Shown here: positions 17,868-26,739 of the stretch, piece after piece | Layout of the letters: each line of letters begins with the position of its first letter | How positions within the stretch are numbered: the stretch's first letter is position 1 | Source of the DNA: Polyangia bacterium | GTDB taxonomy: Bacteria > Myxococcota_A > Polyangia > Polyangiales > Sandaracinaceae | Length of the DNA stretch: 64,000 bases | NCBI GenBank assembly: GCA_030426845.1 | Contig: JAUHXR010000004.1 | Coordinates: 1-64,000 of the forward strand | Direction: 5' to 3' | The notes under the pieces: generated by a model | What the model was told of the DNA's origin: nothing | The model's input: the letters and a program-made list of their open reading frames with translations, nothing else | The model's database searches: none | Position numbers and translations under genes: made by a program

Positions 17868-18275
17868 TCAGAGGCAGGCGTCGGAGACGCTCGCCTGGGC
17901 CTCGAGGCAGGCCGCGAACGCGGAGACCGCGTCCTGGTAGGCCTGTCCCTCGGCGCGTACGCAGTCGGTGACGCAGCTGCACTCGTAGTAGTTGACGGTC
18001 GCCACCCCGAACATGCAGGTCTCGTCGGTCGGGCACGCGCTGGTGCAGGTCCGGTACGACGCGCCCGCGCCCGCGGTGACGGCGGCGAGCTCGGCCTCGC
18101 AGGCGCCACCGGTGCTCGCGGCGGCCGCGATCGCGGCGTTGCAAGGGTTCGCCGTGTCGCAGAGGTCGTCGCGCGACTGCTGCGCGTTGCAGAGGCCCTC
18201 GCCGAGGTCATCGGACGCGCAGCCGACGGCGAGGAGGGAGACGAGCGCGAGCGAGCCGAGGATGCGGTAAGTCAT
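17868..18275 (-). CDS. Cysteine-rich lipoprotein
   Basis: A 135-residue lipoprotein: MTYRILGSLALVSLLAVGC gives a signal peptide and lipobox with the modified Cys at residue 19. The mature part has about a dozen cysteines (CNAQQ, CDTANPCNAA, CTSACPTDETC, CSCVTDC), probably disulfide-paired outside the cytoplasm. The pattern is typical of the small Cys-rich lipoproteins that are plentiful in myxobacteria; no specific role is known. It is divergent from the YceI gene, with 108 bp between starts. Confidence 0.8.
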   Translation of the reverse strand: MTYRILGSLALVSLLAVGCASDDLGEGLCNAQQSRDDLCDTANPCNAAIAAAASTGGACEAELAAVTAGAGASYRTCTSACPTDETCMFGVATVNYYECSCVTDCVRAEGQAYQDAVSAFAACLEAQASVSDACL

Positions 18276-18383
18276 GGGCGCCAACGTAGCAGCATCGCGC
18301 ACGGAGGCCTGTCTTTGTACGCGGCGTCGCGGGCGGGCCGCGCAGGTGGTTGTTGCGAGAGCGGAGGCGCGTACGTCCGCGGC

Positions 18384-19001
18384 ATGGCCCGTCTCGCTCG
18401 CCGCTCTGCGCTCCTCCTCCCGCTCGCGCTCATCGCGCCCGCCATCGCGCAGGCCCAGACCACCGAGTGGCAGCTCTCGGACGAGAGCCTCGTGCGGTTC
18501 GAGTGTGCTGGGCAGGAGATCGTCGAGGCGGCGGGCGGGCGCTTCGCCACGATCACGGGGACGCTGCGCGCCGACCCCGCCAACATCCGTGTGACCCGCG
18601 GCGCGGTCGAGGTCGTGATGGCCTCGATCACGACCGACGACTCGGGCTGGGACGCGATGTTCCGGCGCGCGCCCTTCCTCGCGATCGACGAGCACCCGCG
18701 CGCGCGCTTCTCGCTCACGCGCATCGAGGGGCCCGAGGCGATCCGGGCGGGGCACTGGACCCGGGTGCAGCTCGTGGGGGAGCTCACGGTCCGCGGCCGC
18801 GCGCGGCCCCGCACCGTTCCGGGGCGGCTCCGGTGGGTGCGGCCGGAGTCGGGGCCCGAGCGGCTCGAGGTCCGCGCCGACTTCGGCGTGCCGTGGAGCG
18901 ATCACCGCGTGCAGGTGCCGACCGGCTGGACGCGGCGCTTCGCGGGCGACCACGCCGAGGTCCACGTCGAGCTCACCTTCACGCGGCCGCGACGAGGCTG
19001 A
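18384..19001 (+). CDS. YceI-family periplasmic protein
   Basis: A 205-residue exported protein. The signal peptide ends ALIAPAIAQAQ. The rest is one YceI-type lipocalin-like barrel (WQLSDESLVRFECAG, GTLRADPANIRVTRG, a mid-region FLAIDEHPRARFSLT, then VQLVGELTVRGRARP). YceI proteins bind long isoprenoid or amphipathic lipids. Starts at ATG 18384. It ends 21 bp from the convergent kinase gene. Confidence 0.85.
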   Translation: MARLARRSALLLPLALIAPAIAQAQTTEWQLSDESLVRFECAGQEIVEAAGGRFATITGTLRADPANIRVTRGAVEVVMASITTDDSGWDAMFRRAPFLAIDEHPRARFSLTRIEGPEAIRAGHWTRVQLVGELTVRGRARPRTVPGRLRWVRPESGPERLEVRADFGVPWSDHRVQVPTGWTRRFAGDHAEVHVELTFTRPRRG

Positions 19002-19022
19002 GCCCCTCGTCCGGCCGAAGCC

Positions 19023-20864
19023 TCAGCGCGCGCCGTCGATCGTCGCGCGGGCCGCGGTCAGGCGCTCGCGGTCGCGGCGGTCGAGGTCGGGCGCGCCGAG
19101 GGCCGCGTCGATCGCCGCGCGCGCCTCCTCGGGCGGGTAGGCCTGGGCGAGGAGCGCGGCCGCCTCGGTCGACGCGCCCGCGGCGCCGGCGAGGCGAGCG
19201 AGATCGCCGAGCATCCGCGGGTCGTCGGCCGCCGCCGGGTCGAACTGGTACGCGAGCGCGTAGCGGCGCACCGCGGTCAGCGCGTGGCCGCGCGCGAGGT
19301 AGTGCTGCGCGAGGACGAGGTGCCCGCGCGGGTCGTCCCGGTGCGCGCGGACCCAGTCCCGCAGCTCCGCCTCGCGCGGCGGCGGGAGGGGCCGTCCGTC
19401 CGCCACCGCCCGGCGGGCCGCGTCGAGGGCCGGGTCCGCCGGCCGGGTGAGCCACGGATCGGCGCTCGTGAAGTCGGCGTCCACCGACCCGCCCTCCGCG
19501 CGATCGTCGAGGGTCGGGCTGTCGTCGAGCGCGGCCTCGACGAGCGCCGCCTCGACGAGCGCGGGGTCGTCGACGAGCGTCGGACCCTCGCCGCCCGCCG
19601 GGTCGTCCACGGGCGCGGGCTCGTCGACCGGCGTCGGGTCATCGTCGCGGACACCGTCTGGGACATCGTCGGTCGCCACGCCGACCGCGGTCGGCTCGAC
19701 CTCCGGATCCGCTTCGGCGGCCGGGCTGCCTGCGTGCGTCTCGGCGGGAGGCGGGTCGGGCGGAGTCAGCCGCCACGCCGCGACCGCCGCGCCGCCCACC
19801 GCGAGCGAGGCGACGGCCGCGAGCATCCAGGGCCGCGACGCGCGTGGAGGTGAGGGCGCCTCCGGTGTGAGGGTCGTCGGTGGCGGCGGGGTGGTCTCGG
19901 GCAGCGCGGTCTGCTTGCCGGTCGGCGCGGCGGCCAGGTCGACCTCGGCGGTGGGGGCGTCGCCCGCGGTCACGACCGAGCGCGCCGGCAGGGCGATCAG
20001 GGCGGCCTTCATCTCCTCCGCCGTCTGGAACCGATCGGCGGGCTCCTTGGCCATCCCGCGCTCGAGCAGCTCGGCGAGCGCGGGGCCCGCGACTCGATCG
20101 TGGCCGCCCACCGAGAGCGGCGGGACCGGCTCGGTGAGGTGGGCGCGGATGACCTCCGGGATCTCACCGACGAACGGGCGCCGGCCGGCCAGCAGCTCGA
20201 ACAGGACGATGGTCGTCGAGTAGAGATCGGAGCGCGGGTCGGTCTCGCCCCCGGTCGCCTGCTCGGGGCACATGTAGCTCGGGGTCCCGAACGCGATGCC
20301 GCTTCGGGTCAGCGCGCGCCCCGCGCCGCCGCCGTCGACGCCGAGGAGCTTCACGAAGCCGAAGTCGAGGATCTTCACGTGGTCCGGGTCGGTCGGCAGC
20401 TCGACGAGGAACACGTTGCCCGGCTTGAGGTCGCGGTGCGCGAAGCCGCGGCCGTGCGCGTAGATCAGCGCGTCGAGCATCTGCGACACGATGCGGCGCG
20501 CGCGGCCCTCCTCGACCGGCCCCTCGGCGATCAGCTCGGCCAGCGTGCGCCCCTCGAGCTGCTCCATCACGAGGTAGGGGTGGCCATCCGCCGCGAGGCT
20601 GTAGTCCGTGATCGAGACGATGTTCGGGTGGCGGAGCGCGGCGAGCGCCTTGGCCTCTCGCTCGAAGCGGGGGCGCAGCAGCTCGTGCTGGGCGTAAGGT
20701 GCCTTGAGCATCTTCACCGCGACGTGGGTGTCGAGGCGCAGGTGCTCGGCGCGGTAGACCCAGCCCACCCCGCCGCTGCCGAGCAGCTCGGTCAGGCGGT
20801 AGCGGCCCTCGAGCACCGTGCCGACCCGAGGCGCGCGCTCCGGGTCGGCGTCCTCCTCGCTCAC
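19023..20864 (-). CDS. Ser/Thr protein kinase with C-terminal repeat domain
   Basis: A 613-residue protein. The N-terminal Hanks kinase (about residues 20-280) has LLGSGGVGWVYRAEHL, VAVKMLK, FAHRDLKPGNVFL, ILDFGFVKL and FGTPSYMCPEQA. One transmembrane helix (PWMLAAVASLAVGGAAVAAW) follows at about 355. Then come a long Asp/Pro/Glu-rich linker and a C-terminal TPR-like helical domain (GHLVLAQHYLARGHALTAVR) that would be extracytoplasmic. It starts with GTG 20864 in a GTGA overlap with the upstream membrane protein, so both are co-translated; that protein may be its partner or regulator. Confidence 0.9.
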   Translation of the reverse strand: MSEEDADPERAPRVGTVLEGRYRLTELLGSGGVGWVYRAEHLRLDTHVAVKMLKAPYAQHELLRPRFEREAKALAALRHPNIVSITDYSLAADGHPYLVMEQLEGRTLAELIAEGPVEEGRARRIVSQMLDALIYAHGRGFAHRDLKPGNVFLVELPTDPDHVKILDFGFVKLLGVDGGGAGRALTRSGIAFGTPSYMCPEQATGGETDPRSDLYSTTIVLFELLAGRRPFVGEIPEVIRAHLTEPVPPLSVGGHDRVAGPALAELLERGMAKEPADRFQTAEEMKAALIALPARSVVTAGDAPTAEVDLAAAPTGKQTALPETTPPPPTTLTPEAPSPPRASRPWMLAAVASLAVGGAAVAAWRLTPPDPPPAETHAGSPAAEADPEVEPTAVGVATDDVPDGVRDDDPTPVDEPAPVDDPAGGEGPTLVDDPALVEAALVEAALDDSPTLDDRAEGGSVDADFTSADPWLTRPADPALDAARRAVADGRPLPPPREAELRDWVRAHRDDPRGHLVLAQHYLARGHALTAVRRYALAYQFDPAAADDPRMLGDLARLAGAAGASTEAAALLAQAYPPEEARAAIDAALGAPDLDRRDRERLTAARATIDGAR

Positions 20865-21415
20865 CGCGCCGGCCCGAGCTTGACCCCGAGGGTGGTCGCC
20901 GCCTGGGCGAGCGCCGCCTTGGGCCGTGGGAAGCGGATCGCGATGAGCACCGCGCTCGTCGCGAAGAACCCGGCCACCACCTCGACCGGCGCGCCGGTGA
21001 GGCCGAGCACGAGGCCGAAGGCGCCGATGGCCTCGGAGAGCGCGAGGGAGATGATGAACGGGGCGAACGACAGCGCGCCCAGCTTTCGCTCGACCGCCTC
21101 GGGATCGGCGAAGGCGCGGACCATGGGCGTCGCGTCGCGGAACATCACCGACGCGTCCGGGTCGGGCACCTCGACCGTCTCGAACGTCTGGGCCGCGAGC
21201 GCCTTGCGCAGCAGGAGGCGCGGCAGGAGGAACGAGATCACCGCGCAGAACACGGCCGAGGCGACGAGCGCGACGATCATCTCCGGGCCGGCCTGCTCGG
21301 CGGGCTCGGGCGCGCCGAGCATCAGGACGGCCACGTAGACGCCGAGCGAGCCGAGCAGCGCGGCCCACAGGATGCGCATCGTCGCCCAGGGGGTGTGCGG
21401 AGGAGGGGTCGCCAT
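20861..21415 (-). CDS. Four-helix membrane protein coupled to a kinase
   Basis: A 184-residue integral membrane protein with two helices near the N-terminus (LWAALLGSLGVYVAVLML and IVALVASAVFCAVISFLL) and two near the C-terminus (FAPFIISLALSEAIGAFGLV and VEVVAGFFATSAVLIAI). Between them is a cytoplasmic segment of about 50 residues. No family is recognised. ATG at 21415 is used. Its stop overlaps the start of the kinase gene in a GTGA, so a role in presenting a signal to the kinase, or as its target, is a reasonable guess. Confidence 0.65.
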   Translation of the reverse strand: MATPPPHTPWATMRILWAALLGSLGVYVAVLMLGAPEPAEQAGPEMIVALVASAVFCAVISFLLPRLLLRKALAAQTFETVEVPDPDASVMFRDATPMVRAFADPEAVERKLGALSFAPFIISLALSEAIGAFGLVLGLTGAPVEVVAGFFATSAVLIAIRFPRPKAALAQAATTLGVKLGPAR

Positions 21416-21484
21416 CGCGGAGAGGATACCCGGTCGCGATCGCTTCGGTGAGGTGCGCGCGGCCTGGACGCGGTAAGGACCCGG

Positions 21485-22240
21485 GTGCTCGCGCTCCTCG
21501 CCCCGGCCAAGACGATCGACGCGTCCCCGTCGCCGATCCCCCCGACCGCGCCCGTGTTCCTCGACGACGCGCGCGCGCTGACCGTCGCGCTGCGGGGGCT
21601 CGACCCGCGCCGCCGCGCGCGGCTGTGGGGCCTCAAGGGCGCGAAGCTGCGGGAGGCCGACGCGGCGCTCGCGCGGTTCACCGGCGCGCTCGAGCGATCG
21701 ATCCCGGCCGCCCACGCCTTCGCGGGGGAGGTGTTCCGGGCGTTCGGTGGCCGCGCGCTGTCCTCCGAGGCGCTCGCGTGGGCGCAGGATCGCGTCGGCG
21801 TGCTCAGCGGGCTCTACGGGCTGCTCCGCCCGCTGGACGGGATCGAGCCGCACCGCCTCGAGATGAGCGCGCGCCTGCCCACCCCGCGCGGCCACAACCT
21901 CTACGCGCACTGGGGCGAGCGGATCACGCTCCAGGTCAACGCGCTCACCCGCGGCCACGCCGACCGCGCGTGCGTCGACCTGTCGAGCCAGGAGTACGCG
22001 AAGGTCCTCTGGCCGCGCTCGCTCGAGGGCCCGCTCGTGGAGTGCGTCTTCGAGAGCCTCGAGGGCGGCGCGCCGCGGGTCATCCCGACCCACGCCCGGC
22101 GCGCCCGCGGGTTGATGGCGCGCTTCGTGGTGGAGACACGCGCCGAGACGGTCGACGCCCTGCGCGCTTTCGATTCCGAGGGCTACGCGTTCGCGCCGGC
22201 GCGCTCGAGCGAGGCGCGCCTCGTGTTCACCCGCGCCTGA
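21485..22240 (+). CDS. yaaA: YaaA-family peroxide-stress protein (UPF0246)
   Basis: A 251-residue protein matching the YaaA family in length and motifs: MLALLAPAKTIDASP at the start, VLSGLYGLLRPLDGIEPHRL, then MSARLPTPRGHNLYAHWG, and the segment CVDLSSQEYAKVLW. In E. coli YaaA limits intracellular iron and DNA damage during hydrogen-peroxide stress. Starts with GTG 21485. It converges with the DsbA-fold gene, ending 6 bp from it. Confidence 0.9.
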   Translation: MLALLAPAKTIDASPSPIPPTAPVFLDDARALTVALRGLDPRRRARLWGLKGAKLREADAALARFTGALERSIPAAHAFAGEVFRAFGGRALSSEALAWAQDRVGVLSGLYGLLRPLDGIEPHRLEMSARLPTPRGHNLYAHWGERITLQVNALTRGHADRACVDLSSQEYAKVLWPRSLEGPLVECVFESLEGGAPRVIPTHARRARGLMARFVVETRAETVDALRAFDSEGYAFAPARSSEARLVFTRA

Positions 22241-22246
22241 GCGCGG

Positions 22247-22894
22247 TCACGCGTCGAGCCAGCGGGCGAGGGGCTTCACCAGCTCCTCGTAGGGCCGCCA
22301 GCCCATGGTGACGAAGGCGAGCTGCTCGCCCTTGCGCGCGAGGAGGGCCGGGAAGCCGCGCACCCCGAGCTCCTGCGCCATGAGGAAGTCGCACCGCGTC
22401 TCCTCGCGGGTCTGCTCGCGCCGGAGCGCGGCGCGGAACGACGCGGGGTCGACGCCGAGCGCGTCGTGGGCGAGCGCGACGAGGACGTCCTCGTCGGTGA
22501 TGTCCTGGTTCTCCGCGTAGAACGCGCGGTGCAGCCGCTCGAGCATCCGCCAGCCGTCGGCGCCGTGGGTGAGGCGCGCGGCGACGACCGCGCGCGAGGC
22601 CGGCTCGGTGTCGTAGACGAAGCTCTCGCGGTCGAAGAAGCCGTAGTCGAACGGCTGCCCCGTCGACTCGTGGACGTGGTCCCAGTGCCCGCGGATCATG
22701 CCCTTGGTGCAGTCGTCGAGCGGTCGGGTCTCGCCCGCGCGGAGGCCGCCCATGATCACGGTGACCGGGGCCACCCGGCCGAACTGGGCGTCGAGGCGCG
22801 CGAGGGTGGGCGCGAAGCCCCAGCACCACGAGCACATCGGGTCGGCGATGTAGAGGAGCTGCGCCTCGGAGGCTGGATCGACCAAAGAGGTCAC
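22247..22894 (-). CDS. DsbA-family (FrnE-like) thiol oxidoreductase
   Basis: A 215-residue cytoplasmic thioredoxin-fold protein of the DsbA/FrnE type. The active site is C-S-W-C in ADPMCSWCWGFAP, an insertion of helices follows, and the cis-proline loop is GVRGFPALLA. No signal peptide is present, unlike periplasmic DsbA. Family members catalyse disulfide exchange or isomerisation, often in oxidative-stress resistance. The convergent neighbour yaaA is also a peroxide-stress gene, though they do not share a transcript. ATG at 22894. Confidence 0.85.
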   Translation of the reverse strand: MTSLVDPASEAQLLYIADPMCSWCWGFAPTLARLDAQFGRVAPVTVIMGGLRAGETRPLDDCTKGMIRGHWDHVHESTGQPFDYGFFDRESFVYDTEPASRAVVAARLTHGADGWRMLERLHRAFYAENQDITDEDVLVALAHDALGVDPASFRAALRREQTREETRCDFLMAQELGVRGFPALLARKGEQLAFVTMGWRPYEELVKPLARWLDA

Positions 22895-22985
22895 CGCACC
22901 GACTTGGTTACTGGACGGGCCGCGCGCAAGCCCCCGCCTCGTCGCGGGCCTCGTCGAGGACCCCCCCGGATGCCATGCTCGACCG

Positions 22986-23924
22986 GTGCGGCGCGGCTAC
23001 GCGATCGGAGTCTGCCTGGCCGCCGCCGCGGCGCTCGCCTGCGACGGCGGGGAGGCGGCGGACGCGGGGGCCGTCCGGGTGGACGCCGGGCCGCCGGCGC
23101 CCGGGGTCGACGCCGGCCCGCCGACCTGCGAGCCGGAGGGCCTCCCCGAGCCGCTCGCGTGCAACGGCCACCCGGAGCTCTGCGGCCGGTCGTACGACGC
23201 GGTCACCTTCCCGATGACCCACAACGCGATGTCGAGCGAAGAGGAGGAGTGGATCGCGCCGAACCAGGGCTTCGGCCTGTGGCGCCAGCTCGAGGACGGG
23301 GTCCGCGGCTTCATGCTGGACGTCTACGAGCAGGACGGCGTCACCACGCTCTGCCACGCGATCTGCGCCCTCGGCTCGCGACCGCTGGCCGAGGCGCTCG
23401 CGGACCTGCGTCGGTTCATGGCCTGCCACCCGGCGGAGGTGCTGACGATCATCGTCGAGCCGCACGTGGAGGAGGCCGCGCTGGTGGCCGCGTTCGACGA
23501 GGCGGGCCTCGTGCCGTCGATGCACGTCCAGGCGCTCGGCGACCCGTGGCCGACCCTCGCGGAGATGGTCACGAGCGGCCGGCGCCTCCTGGTGTTCACC
23601 GAGGCGTCGACCTCCGAGACCGCGTGGCTGCACCCGGCGTACGAGCACGCGTGGGACAACGACTACGCGAACGAGACGGCCGACGACCTCGACTGCGTGG
23701 CGAACCGCGGCGAGGACACCAACGACCTGTTCCTCCTGAACCACTTCCTCACGCGGCCGATCGCGATGCGCTCGCTCGCCGAGGAGATCAACCACGACCC
23801 GTTCTTCACCGAGCGCGTCGACCGCTGCGTCACCGAGGTCGGCCGCGCGCCCAACCTCGTCGCGGTCGACTTCTACGACGTCGGCGATCTGTTCACGGTG
23901 GTCGATCACCTCAACGGTCTCTGA
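22986..23924 (+). CDS. PI-PLC-like phosphodiesterase lipoprotein
   Basis: A 312-residue protein with a lipoprotein signal (CLAAAAALACDGG) and a short Asp-Ala-Gly linker typical of myxobacterial surface lipoproteins. The body resembles the catalytic X domain of phosphatidylinositol-specific phospholipase C: the first catalytic His in FPMTHNAM, the RGFMLDVYEQDG strand with its acidic residue, and TLCHAIC near the second expected His. Bacterial PI-PLCs cleave PI or GPI anchors without calcium. An envelope or extracellular lipid/anchor-cleaving role is inferred; the substrate is unknown. Start is GTG 22986; the signal peptide supports it. Confidence 0.75.
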   Translation: MRRGYAIGVCLAAAAALACDGGEAADAGAVRVDAGPPAPGVDAGPPTCEPEGLPEPLACNGHPELCGRSYDAVTFPMTHNAMSSEEEEWIAPNQGFGLWRQLEDGVRGFMLDVYEQDGVTTLCHAICALGSRPLAEALADLRRFMACHPAEVLTIIVEPHVEEAALVAAFDEAGLVPSMHVQALGDPWPTLAEMVTSGRRLLVFTEASTSETAWLHPAYEHAWDNDYANETADDLDCVANRGEDTNDLFLLNHFLTRPIAMRSLAEEINHDPFFTERVDRCVTEVGRAPNLVAVDFYDVGDLFTVVDHLNGL

Positions 23925-23993
23925 GCGCCCTCCGCCGTGGGCGGGCGTCCATCGCACCGGGTAGCGTGCGGCATCTCGCGTCGGCACGCGGCG

Positions 23994-24530
23994 TCATGTG
24001 ACGCGGCGGTACATCACGTCGGTCCGCAGCACGTACTTGGTGCCCGCCGTGACCTTGCCACCCTGGTGACGGATCGGGTGCAGGAACGCGAGCGCGCGGC
24101 CGGTCCGCGGCTCGATCCTCCGATGCTCGAACTCCGTGAGGCCGCCCGCGAAGCGCTCGTTCAGGTAGAAGAGCAGCGAGTAGTGGCTCTGCTCGTCGAA
24201 GGTGCGGTGGAACGCGCCGTCGTAGTGCCACGCGAAGCGCTGGCCGACGTCGTAGCGGTAGACGCGGAAGCGCTCGTTGAGGCCCAGGGCCGACCAGCCG
24301 CCGAGCCGCCCGGGGATCCGCTCGGCGACCCGCGACCAGAGCCGCCCCGCGAGCGGGTGGTCGTCCCACATCACGCGCCGGTTGTTGCGGATGTCCGGCC
24401 GCATCGCGAAGCGGTTCGGGCCGATCGTGATTGGCGCCTCGGCGAAGCCGCGGCTTTCGGCGTCGGTGATCAGGGACGCGCACTCCTCGGGGGAGAGCGC
24501 GCCGTCGAGCACGAGGATGTCGTCTTCCAT
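23994..24530 (-). CDS. 2-oxoglutarate/Fe(II)-dependent dioxygenase
   Basis: A 178-residue protein of the prolyl-4-hydroxylase type. The iron facial triad is visible as H-Y-D in RFAWHYDGAF and the distal His in ALAFLHPIRHQGG, followed by the 2OG-binding basic residue in KYVLRTDVMYR. Such enzymes hydroxylate protein side chains or small molecules using O2 and 2-oxoglutarate. No signal peptide, so cytoplasmic. It is divergent from the XRE-STAND regulator with 91 bp between starts, so that regulator may control it. That is inference from position only. Confidence 0.85.
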   Translation of the reverse strand: MEDDILVLDGALSPEECASLITDAESRGFAEAPITIGPNRFAMRPDIRNNRRVMWDDHPLAGRLWSRVAERIPGRLGGWSALGLNERFRVYRYDVGQRFAWHYDGAFHRTFDEQSHYSLLFYLNERFAGGLTEFEHRRIEPRTGRALAFLHPIRHQGGKVTAGTKYVLRTDVMYRRVT

Positions 24531-24621
24531 GCCCTGACAGATGCGTCGCAGGCGCCGCGGCCGACAGGGCCGGACCGGGCAGGACCGGACATCTTCGCGC
24601 TCTAGCGGGTACTGTCGGCCG

Positions 24622-26739
24622 ATGCGGTTCGCGCACGAGCGGCTGACCGACGCGCGGACGGGTCTCGGGCTGACCCAGGAGGAGCTCGCCGCCGCGATCG
24701 GCGTCGACGTGAGGACCTACCGCCGCTACGAGAGCGGGGCGGTCAACCGCGGCGGCTTCTCGGTCCGCCATCCTTCGCGCCGACGCATCGTCACGCGCCT
24801 CGCCGAGGAGCTCGGTCTCGCGGCTGACGAGCTGGTCGTGGCCGACGAGCCGGCCGCACCCCTCCCGGCGGCCGGAGGCCCCCATCGGCTCGCCCCCGCG
24901 CGTCACTTCGTCGGACGCCGCTCGCTCGTCGAGCGCCTCCGGCGCTGGGAGGAGGCGCGGGTGGTGGCGCTGGTCGCGATCGGCGGCGCGGGCAAGACCT
25001 CCGTCGCCGAGCGCGTGGCGGGGGACGCCTTCGTGTGGAGCTTCTACCAGGACCCTCGCGTCGACGCGTTCCTCGACGCCCTCGCCGGGCCGGGGGGACC
25101 GCGGCGCGTCGAGCGGGTCGAGGAGCACCTCGGCCGCGCGCCGACGCGCCTCGTGCTCGACGGGCTCGAGGTGCTCCAGGCCGATGGGGCCGGCGATCGG
25201 GCCCGCGGCGAGCTCGAGGACCCCGCGCTGCGGCGGCTCCTCCGCGCGGTCGCGGCCGGGCTGGGGGAGACGCGGGCGCTCGTCACCTCGCGCTTCCCGC
25301 TCCTCGACCTCGAGCCGTGGACCGGGGAGGGCTACGCGCAGATCCCCCTCGCGCCGCTCACGCGGGACGAGAGCGCCGAGCTGCTCACGCGCTGGGGCGT
25401 CGCGTCGGCGGCGCCGCTCGCCGGGCAGCTCGGAGGCCACGCGCTCTCGGTGGCGGTCGTGGGCTCCTACGTGACCCAGATGCTCGACGGCGCGGTCGGT
25501 CTCGAAGGGCTGTCGCTCGAGGAGGCGAGGCGCGACGATCAGCTCGCGCGTCGGTTGCATGACGTGTTGACGGACTACCTCGGGCGTCTGCGGCCTCACG
25601 AGAGGGAGGTGCTCGTCGCGCTCTCGATCTTCCCCGGCGGCGCGCGGCGCGAGGACCTCGCGTCGCTCCCGCTCATGGCCGATCGCGCGACGACCACCCG
25701 CGCGCTCTCGCGCCTCGTGAGGCTGGGCCTGGTCGCGCGCACGGGCGAGCGGCTCACCCTGCACCCGTTCGTCGGTCAGCTCGCGCGACGGTGGCGGGAC
25801 GACGCGCCGCGGCTCCACGAGGCGGAGCGCGCGCGCCTCGCCGAGCGGCTCACTGCGCGGCCCGACCCGGCGGTCCGCGGCGCGGCGCTCCTGGATCGGT
25901 ACGAGCGGCTGCTCCACCACACCCTCGGGGCGGGGCGCACCGAGGAGGCCGAGGCGATCTACCGGCGCGTGCTCGGCGGCTTCGGGCACCTGGGAGTCGA
26001 GCTCGGCGAGATGACGCGCGGTTCCCGGCTGACCCGCGCGTTCGGAGAGCGGGCCGCGACCTGGCTGAGGTACGACCGTGCGCTCTTCGAGCTCGCGCTC
26101 GGGGACCTCGGGGCCGCGCTGGCCACCCTCACGGGCTTCGTCCGCGATGTCCGCGCCCGGGCCGACGCCGACGCGCTCGCGACCGGCCTACGGACCACCG
26201 GCTACGCGCTGCGCCTCGCGGGGCGCGTCGACGAGGCGGAGGCCGCGGTGACGCGCTCGATCGAGGCCGGCTCGGAGATGCCGTTCCACGTCGTCCGTGG
26301 GCTCGCGCTCGAGGGGGCGCTCGCCGGCGACCGCGGCGAGCTCGATCGCGCGATGGAGCGGTTCGACCAGGCCCGCTCGCTCGGGGACGTCCCGGTCGCG
26401 CGCCGCGGCCTCTGGCTGGCCGAGCTGCTGGTGAGGCGGGGCGAGCTGGCGGCCGCCGAGGACGAGGCCCGGCGCAACCTCGCGGTCTGCGAGGCGCGCG
26501 GGTGGCCGGGGCACGTGGCCCACGCGCACGCGGTGCTCGGGCGGATCGCAGCGCGGACGGGGCGCGACGCGCGGGCGCACCTCAGCGCGGTGGAGGCGTG
26601 GACCGAGCGGACGGGGGAGGTCGAGATGGTGCTCCGGCGCCACCAGCTCGCGGGCGCGCTCGGGGACGCGGAGGCCAGCGCGCAGCTCACGGCGCTCGCG
26701 ACGAGGCTCGGCTACGCGCTCGCGCCGCTCGGGGGCTGA
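24622..26739 (+). CDS. XRE-STAND ATPase transcription regulator with TPRs
   Basis: A 705-residue protein. Residues about 1-75 form an XRE helix-turn-helix (LGLTQEELAAAIGVDVRTYR). A STAND-type NTPase follows at about 95-330: Walker A AIGGAGKTS, the FVWSFYQDP segment and Walker B LVLDGLE. A winged-helix-like part (REVLVALSIFPGG) and a TPR-like C-terminal sensor region (about 430-700) come next. STAND proteins switch between ADP and ATP forms on binding an inducer at the C-terminal repeats, as in MalT/AfsR-like regulators. Its last 28 bp overlap the end of the convergent AraC-type gene. Confidence 0.85.
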   Translation: MRFAHERLTDARTGLGLTQEELAAAIGVDVRTYRRYESGAVNRGGFSVRHPSRRRIVTRLAEELGLAADELVVADEPAAPLPAAGGPHRLAPARHFVGRRSLVERLRRWEEARVVALVAIGGAGKTSVAERVAGDAFVWSFYQDPRVDAFLDALAGPGGPRRVERVEEHLGRAPTRLVLDGLEVLQADGAGDRARGELEDPALRRLLRAVAAGLGETRALVTSRFPLLDLEPWTGEGYAQIPLAPLTRDESAELLTRWGVASAAPLAGQLGGHALSVAVVGSYVTQMLDGAVGLEGLSLEEARRDDQLARRLHDVLTDYLGRLRPHEREVLVALSIFPGGARREDLASLPLMADRATTTRALSRLVRLGLVARTGERLTLHPFVGQLARRWRDDAPRLHEAERARLAERLTARPDPAVRGAALLDRYERLLHHTLGAGRTEEAEAIYRRVLGGFGHLGVELGEMTRGSRLTRAFGERAATWLRYDRALFELALGDLGAALATLTGFVRDVRARADADALATGLRTTGYALRLAGRVDEAEAAVTRSIEAGSEMPFHVVRGLALEGALAGDRGELDRAMERFDQARSLGDVPVARRGLWLAELLVRRGELAAAEDEARRNLAVCEARGWPGHVAHAHAVLGRIAARTGRDARAHLSAVEAWTERTGEVEMVLRRHQLAGALGDAEASAQLTALATRLGYALAPLGG

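Noticed and set aside
24622-26739. Possible anti-phage Avs-type STAND ATPase
   Set aside because: The XRE N-terminal domain and TPR-like sensor fit a transcription activator; there is no nuclease, protease or TIR effector domain.
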